Source: HGM04593 sp045533955 (GTDB taxonomy: Bacteria > Bacteroidota > Bacteroidia > Bacteroidales > Bacteroidaceae). Taken from it: DNA of 64,000 nucleotides. The stretch is taken from positions 1 to 64,000 of the forward strand of contig JAZSIU010000011.1 in assembly GCA_045533955.1 (NCBI GenBank), read 5' to 3'. Within the stretch, counting starts at the first letter, position 1; each line of letters begins with the position of its first letter. This document shows, in pieces, positions 59,873 to 64,000 of this stretch. The notes under the pieces are model-generated. The model saw nothing but the letters and a program-made list of their open reading frames with translations, was not told the origin of the DNA and ran no database searches. The translations under genes and the position numbers were made by a program.

Positions 59873-60580
59873 CTAAATGTAAATTGTTAAACAATAATAA
59901 ATCCCGATTGAAATAAATAGTATGCCTACCACTATATTGAGCCACTTCTGAATGGTCTTCATCTTACCATATACCGCCCCAATCTGCCCTGCGCTGAATG
60001 CTAATATCCACGCTACAACAAGCACGGGCAAGGCTGTTGCAACAGCAAAAAGTGCTGGTAACAGATAGCCCATATTTGCGTTTGTCGACATCGGGATCAG
60101 CATACCAAAATAGAACACCCCGCTTGTAGGGCAGAATGCCAAGGCAAAGAGTACACCCAATATCAACGCACCGAATCCGCCTCGTCGAGCAAGTCCCTCG
60201 CCCTTACCTCCAAAGCCGAATGACGGCAGATTTAGTCGGTTGCCAAATATCATAAACAGACCGATAAGCAACAAGGCAGGGGGAAGAAGCATCTCGCCAT
60301 AAGTGGCAATAAACTTTTGAATGCCGAATACGCTTGCACCGCTCCGTAAGACTGCAATCAACACCACACCAAGCAGTGTGTAGGCAATCGTGCGCCCCAA
60401 AGTATAGAGCAAGCCTTGCACAAACACTGCTTTTCGGCTTTCGATATGCTTGCCAATGTAGCCGATGGCAGCGATATTGGTCGCCAACGGGCAAGGCGAA
60501 AGTGCCGTGAGTAGTCCGAGCAGAAATGCTGTTACTGCGGGCGTTGAGGAACTATCCAACAGTGATTGTAACCACTCCAT
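59873..60580 (-). CDS. arsG: Aromatic arsenical efflux permease, ArsG family
   Basis: 235 residues, six membrane helices, CcdA/DsbD-like fold. Conserved TALSPCPLATNIAAIGYIG near residue 25 and its repeat LALAFCPTSGVFYFGMLIP-like (seen as ALAFCPTSGVFYFGMLIP) near residue 145 each hold Cys-Pro. In characterised systems ArsG with ArsE/ArsF pumps out trivalent aromatic arsenicals. Four bases after the arsF-like gene, five before the thioredoxin-like gene. Confidence 0.85.
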   Translation of the reverse strand: MEWLQSLLDSSSTPAVTAFLLGLLTALSPCPLATNIAAIGYIGKHIESRKAVFVQGLLYTLGRTIAYTLLGVVLIAVLRSGASVFGIQKFIATYGEMLLPPALLLIGLFMIFGNRLNLPSFGFGGKGEGLARRGGFGALILGVLFALAFCPTSGVFYFGMLIPMSTNANMGYLLPALFAVATALPVLVVAWILAFSAGQIGAVYGKMKTIQKWLNIVVGILFISIGIYYCLTIYI

Positions 60581-60584
60581 AGCG

Positions 60585-61016
60585 TTAGTTATTAAGCATT
60601 TCTGTTATTCTCTCAGACAAACCCTGCTTGAACTTATCGGGAGCGGTGCGGGCATTGCCAAAGGCAAATTCCGTCAGGTTTGTTGCACTCTCCTCTCCGC
60701 TTGTGTCGTAATCAACGAGAATAAGCGATGACCAACTAACCTCGTATCGCCCGGCAAGAGCCTCCTCCTTGGTAATATCCACCGAGCGAAATACCAACTT
60801 GCCGCTTTTCAACGGCTCAGCATAAGCCGCCTCTAACAACTCCTTGGTGTTCTTCTCAATAGCCATACAAGTAGCACAACGTTGCGCTCCGTGGAAGTAA
60901 AGCACCTCAACAACATCTTTTTTTGTCTGCTGATTTTCAGTCGCACTCTTGGTCTTGCCTCCCGAGCAAGCCACCATACCCATACATAGGGTAAGAATCA
61001 CTAATACTTTTCTCAT
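60585..61016 (-). CDS. ArsF-family lipoprotein (thioredoxin-like)
   Basis: About 143 residues from ATG 61016 (MRKVLVILTLCMGMVACSGG). Lipobox GMVAC at about residue 17 makes it a lipoprotein of the periplasmic face. The mature domain opens VVEVLYFHGAQRCATCMAIE, with a CATC active-site-like pair, followed by LVFRSVDITKEEA and SWSSLILVDYD, a thioredoxin-like fold. Families annotated 'ArsF' (nitrophenyl/arsenical) share this build. Lies between an operator-like palindrome and arsG. Confidence 0.8.
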   Translation of the reverse strand: MRKVLVILTLCMGMVACSGGKTKSATENQQTKKDVVEVLYFHGAQRCATCMAIEKNTKELLEAAYAEPLKSGKLVFRSVDITKEEALAGRYEVSWSSLILVDYDTSGEESATNLTEFAFGNARTAPDKFKQGLSERITEMLNN

Positions 61017-61041
61017 AGCTTTGAATTTTATATTATTTGTA

Positions 61042-61059
61042 GTTCGTAGAACAACGAAC
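61042..61059. promoter_or_regulatory. ArsR operator-like palindrome 2
   Basis: GTTCG-N8-CGAAC, located between arsR and the arsF-like gene. Same arms and spacer length as the site at 61429-61446. Confidence 0.65.
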
Positions 61060-61082
61060 ATTGTTTCCCAAAAAAGAGGCTG

Positions 61083-61409
61083 TTATTTACAGCAACCCTC
61101 CTTTTTGCAGGCGCAGTCGTCGAAAAACTCAACGAACAAAGCCTTTGCAAGTCGCCAATTCTCTCGGTTGATACAATACTTAACCTTCGGTGTTTCGACC
61201 TCTCCCTGTATCAAGCCCGCCTCTTTTAACTCTTTGAGGTGCTGCGATACGGTAGCTTTGGCAATCGGCAACTCCTCGTGAATATCTCCGAAATAGCAGG
61301 TTGTCTGCCGAGCAAGAAAATTCATTATTGCAATACGAGCAGGGTGTCCCAACGCCTTTGCAAAGCGTGCAACTTGCTCTTGCTTAACGGTATAGTTCTT
61401 ATTTGCCAT
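61083..61409 (-). CDS. arsR: ArsR/SmtB-family repressor
   Basis: About 108 residues from ATG 61409 (MANKNYTVKQEQVARFAKAL); an ATG two codons earlier is also possible. Winged helix with AKALGHPARIAIMNFLAR, recognition helix IAKATVSQHLKELKEAGLI and wing GEVETPKVKYCI. The usual ELCVCDL metal motif reads TTCYFGDI (a single Cys), while the C terminus is Cys-rich (CACKKEGCCK), so As(III) may be bound by this tail together with Cys. First gene of the operon; its -7 box lies inside the palindrome at 61429-61446, which implies autorepression. Confidence 0.92.
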   Translation of the reverse strand: MANKNYTVKQEQVARFAKALGHPARIAIMNFLARQTTCYFGDIHEELPIAKATVSQHLKELKEAGLIQGEVETPKVKYCINRENWRLAKALFVEFFDDCACKKEGCCK

Positions 61410-61428
61410 TGTCATTAGCCGTTTTGTT

Positions 61429-61446
61429 GTTCGCAAATATACGAAC
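61429..61446. promoter_or_regulatory. ArsR operator-like palindrome 1 over the arsR -7 box
   Basis: GTTCG-N8-CGAAC. The 8-nt spacer is the reverse of TATATTTG (61434-61441), the -7 element of arsR, so a bound repressor would block the promoter. An identical arm/spacer arrangement occurs at 61042-61059. Confidence 0.7.
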
Positions 61447-61531
61447 AATAGTTGAAATTCCAAATAAAATACACATTTTTTTTACATTAAACATAAAAAA
61501 GAATGCAACAAAAAGAAATATAAATGTTAGA

Positions 61532-61564
61532 AGGTGTGCCAAAATTCAAAAATTTGACACACCT
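61532..61564 (-). terminator. Putative terminator after the DUF3857 gene
   Basis: Stem AGGTGTG / CACACCT with additional CCAAA/TTTG pairing, lying about 50 bp past the stop codon. Confidence 0.5.
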
Positions 61565-61613
61565 CCCATTATTTGTATTAATACCTATCTTTACTCCATT
61601 AAAATGGGTTGAA

Positions 61614-63767
61614 TTATTGCTTTGTCAAGATTACCACTGCATTGCTATATGCAGCTGAGGCGTCAATCAATTCAAGGAACATAGGCCAACGATCAATCGG
61701 TTCGAAATATCTGATATAACGCTCTTGAACTCGAAGTGTCAATACATTATCAGCTACTTTTGCTTGTGAGACAAACATTCCGCAATCGTTTGATACTGAC
61801 TTATTGAGTAATTGCATACTTTCTTCGGTCACAGTGTAGCCTTCGGGAATTGCGAATGTTATCGTGTGACGATATTGATTGGGCGATGAACGGAAAATAT
61901 GCGATTGGCGATTACGTTCCTCTCCTTCCACCTTATACTGGTCTCCTATCAATCGTCCCAATGATATCACTATATCATCTCCTGCTCGTTTAACAAGCCC
62001 CTCAACCTCGCAAGTCATATTATAATCCACTGTAGGTTGGTCGGGCGTGCCTCCTATTGAAGTAATATTATAGCTATGAATTGTAGATGGTTTTACTCCT
62101 AAAATCACCTCAGCTTCTTGTTCAAACACTTCGTCGAGACGTTTTTTCACTTCTACAGAGTCAACTTTTAATTTAGCTCGTTTCTTTTCAGGTATTTCAA
62201 GATAATTTTCAACAGCCCGCATCCATGCGTTATAATCCACCATGGCCGATACTATTGTTTTCGTTGCTCCTTTCATTTTCATACTTCTCGATAAGTTGAG
62301 AATATTGTTATCATCTTCATTTAATGATACCTCAACCGTAGAAGTCACCGAATTGTCAGATGAACGAGTCGCCGGGATTGTAATCAACGTTGCTTGTTGT
62401 TTATTATAGTCTTCATCATTGCATTTAAAAATAGCCGCTTGCTCACCATTATACACACCCGGCAATTCCCCCGGCAACAATGTTAGATTTCCGGTAACGA
62501 TATAGCATGTATCTCCTACCGCTCCAATGTAATCCGGTTCTTTCCAGCTAATAATTGAGGTAACAGGCACATCATTTCGAGAATTTGTCACACCGATACC
62601 TACATTATCTTCTATTCCAATTTTTTTCAACACGTTGGCAAAATACATTGGGATAGTCATTGATGAGTGGGATTTATCATCACGTAATCCCGAATATATA
62701 GTTGCCAACCATGAGGCATCAACCAATTGACTTCTTGTGGCCTCGGGGTGCAATTTCATATAATCTTTCATTATCCTTGTTGCATCGCTCACAATATCTT
62801 TAGTGAGAGTAGGTGTCACATCGGTCAACACATTTGAGATATCAGTAAAATATGTATCGGCAGGCAATCCGCAATACACACCAATACGCGCGCTTTTGGG
62901 CTTATATGCCAATGAACCTCGCTGATTATTCATTACATACATTTTTATAAATGGGAATTGGCGTTTGGGAGCCATCCAATTACCCGGCTCACGCTTGGGG
63001 ACATTTATCGTCTCAACTCCAAGCACTCGCGTTTGATCTTTTGTTATAAAACCGGTCAACAATGGCGCACCATTATAATTACGATATTCAACCGTTAGCT
63101 CAGGATCGATGCTACAATGTATTCTATAATACATCATTGGATATTTACGAGAAAAAGAAAACACAAATGGGTCTAAGTCAAATTCATCGAGCCACACCTC
63201 ATCATAATAGAAATATTCAAGCACATCACCGGGTTCCAATCCGGGTATCGCCACGATTCGTTCTACTGTTTTTTCTTTCTTACCCTCTTTCACATCAAAA
63301 GCCTTGCTACAATCCACATCTATAATTGTGCCATCGGGTTTTATCACTCTTGCGCCAAAGGCCGATGAGGTATATTGATATGAATACCCGGCAAAACCTT
63401 CCTCGCCTTTTGTATCCAAGTCAAACTCGGAATAATCTTCAACCGCTTTTTTATCATTGAGTTTTATCATTATCCGTGAAAATGATTTCATATCAATGGC
63501 ATTGGTAAAAGCCTTGCCATAGTGCGAATATTTATTGGCATTTAACTGCTCAACACGCTTCACTTCCACATTACTATATGCTGCAATTATCACAGCCGAC
63601 TCATCTTTATATAAACTATCCGGGATTTCTTTTTTAGCATCAAAATCCGACAAATTCATTCCCCATACTTTTTCAGCCGCCTTTTTAAAAAACTTAGCAT
63701 CATACTTTGCCCACATTGGCATTATTGCAACAAATACTACGGCTAATGTTGTTAATAATCGTCTCAT
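61614..63767 (-). CDS. Exported DUF3857 / transglutaminase-like protein
   Basis: 717 residues with a signal peptide (MRRLLTTLAVVFVAIMPMWA), so periplasmic or cell-surface. Residues about 50-230 match DUF3857 (SRIMIKLNDKKAVEDYSEFD; GLEPGDVLEYFYY), followed by a middle domain with transglutaminase-like organisation (VDASWLATIYSGLRDDKSHS), and a strand-rich C-terminal domain (PIDRWPMFLELIDASAAYSN). A Cys-His-Asp triad is not evident, so it may be catalytically inactive. Follows another gene of the same kind after 8 bp. Confidence 0.8.
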   Translation of the reverse strand: MRRLLTTLAVVFVAIMPMWAKYDAKFFKKAAEKVWGMNLSDFDAKKEIPDSLYKDESAVIIAAYSNVEVKRVEQLNANKYSHYGKAFTNAIDMKSFSRIMIKLNDKKAVEDYSEFDLDTKGEEGFAGYSYQYTSSAFGARVIKPDGTIIDVDCSKAFDVKEGKKEKTVERIVAIPGLEPGDVLEYFYYDEVWLDEFDLDPFVFSFSRKYPMMYYRIHCSIDPELTVEYRNYNGAPLLTGFITKDQTRVLGVETINVPKREPGNWMAPKRQFPFIKMYVMNNQRGSLAYKPKSARIGVYCGLPADTYFTDISNVLTDVTPTLTKDIVSDATRIMKDYMKLHPEATRSQLVDASWLATIYSGLRDDKSHSSMTIPMYFANVLKKIGIEDNVGIGVTNSRNDVPVTSIISWKEPDYIGAVGDTCYIVTGNLTLLPGELPGVYNGEQAAIFKCNDEDYNKQQATLITIPATRSSDNSVTSTVEVSLNEDDNNILNLSRSMKMKGATKTIVSAMVDYNAWMRAVENYLEIPEKKRAKLKVDSVEVKKRLDEVFEQEAEVILGVKPSTIHSYNITSIGGTPDQPTVDYNMTCEVEGLVKRAGDDIVISLGRLIGDQYKVEGEERNRQSHIFRSSPNQYRHTITFAIPEGYTVTEESMQLLNKSVSNDCGMFVSQAKVADNVLTLRVQERYIRYFEPIDRWPMFLELIDASAAYSNAVVILTKQ

Positions 63768-63775
63768 GGCTCTAA

Positions 63776-64000
63776 TTATTTATGAATTAATACAATCTGT
63801 TCGCTATTCGCTTGCTTAAGTTCTCGCGCTAATTTATTCCACAGTTTAGCGTCGTCCAATTCAATCAAGCGTTCTTTTGTCACCACATGTGATTTACATT
63901 TAATCTCATCTCCGATTACCTCATAAGCAATTGACGCACTAAACCACTTATTTTCGACATCATACGTTGCAGGCAACGAACCTACTTGATAATCTGATGG
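63776..64000 (-). CDS. C-terminal part of a second DUF3857-type protein (cut by window edge)
   Basis: The frame is open to the right edge of the window (reading S-D-Y-Q-V-G-S-L-P-A-T-Y on the minus strand), so only about 75 C-terminal residues are present. LPATYDVENKWFSASIAYEV and WNKLARELKQANSEQIVLI resemble C-terminal ends of DUF3857/transglutaminase-like proteins, which often end with a kinase-like phrase 'K-A-D-x-x-K-I-V-L'. Ends 8 bp before the next gene start, suggesting a two-gene operon of related proteins. Confidence 0.6.
   Translation of the reverse strand, partial: PSDYQVGSLPATYDVENKWFSASIAYEVIGDEIKCKSHVVTKERLIELDDAKLWNKLARELKQANSEQIVLIHK

Overview
The window looks like a chromosome segment of a Bacteroidales bacterium (phylum Bacteroidota), probably from an animal gut. 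The support is: repeated -7 boxes of the Bacteroidota type (TAnnTTTG, TATCTTCG) upstream of many genes; weak or absent Shine-Dalgarno sequences; Bacteroidota-type protein families (FadL/OmpP1 porin, FucP/GluP sugar transporter, DUF1015 beside serC-serA, DUF3857 proteins, NUDIX-winged-helix regulator, BspA-like LRR protein); and a serine-type sulfatase. No genus is assigned.

Layout. 0-24 kb is dense housekeeping DNA: an outer-membrane FadL porin, a MATE exporter, tkt-rpiB, tex, the galactose operon galM-gluP-galK, the chaperone operon grpE-dnaJ-folC, a sulfatase joined to a DbpA-like RNA helicase, serC-serA-DUF1015-yigZ, and a gamma carbonic anhydrase. 24.3-31.8 kb is an orphan phage cassette: two small virion-like proteins, a 1497-residue 'polyvalent'-type protein with an HEAVGH zinc-protease motif, and a P22-like portal. 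No terminase, capsid, tail or integrase gene accompanies it, and all four reading frames are intact. 31.8-44.3 kb returns to chromosome genes: two small envelope proteins, ligA, dapA, a 2-hydroxyacid dehydrogenase, a TIGR02757 protein, malic enzyme, a lipoprotein, a NrtR-type NUDIX regulator behind 81-bp tandem repeats, and a PP2C phosphatase.

44.8-55.1 kb is the most unusual part. It is an AT-rich genomic island lying against the 3' end of guaA. The last codons of guaA, together with the hairpin after them, recur at about 50.3 kb, and shorter versions recur at 48.4 and 45.3 kb, so the island reads as a tandem pile of four modules. The guaA-proximal module carries a tyrosine integrase, a NUMOD3-like protein, a Rep-like protein and a serine recombinase. 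The others keep only the ends, a scrap of the 3' end of the recombinase gene, and different cargo. In three modules an unrelated cargo gene (HsdR-N nuclease-like protein, LRR protein, unknown 249-residue protein) occupies the same slot: it ends within 2-13 bp of the shared 10-mer GGTGTCGAAA and lies just downstream of the recombinase 3' end. One module also carries a HipA-like kinase overlapping a DUF3037-like gene. guaA itself is odd: its glutaminase domain is shortened and has lost the nucleophilic Cys, while the synthetase half is intact.

55-64 kb holds mscL, a 29-residue predicted lipoprotein in front of gapA, an organoarsenical-type operon (arsR-arsF-arsG-arsE-like-arsP) with two matching operator-like palindromes, and one complete and one partial DUF3857-type gene running off the right edge. 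I see no rRNA, tRNA or CRISPR array.
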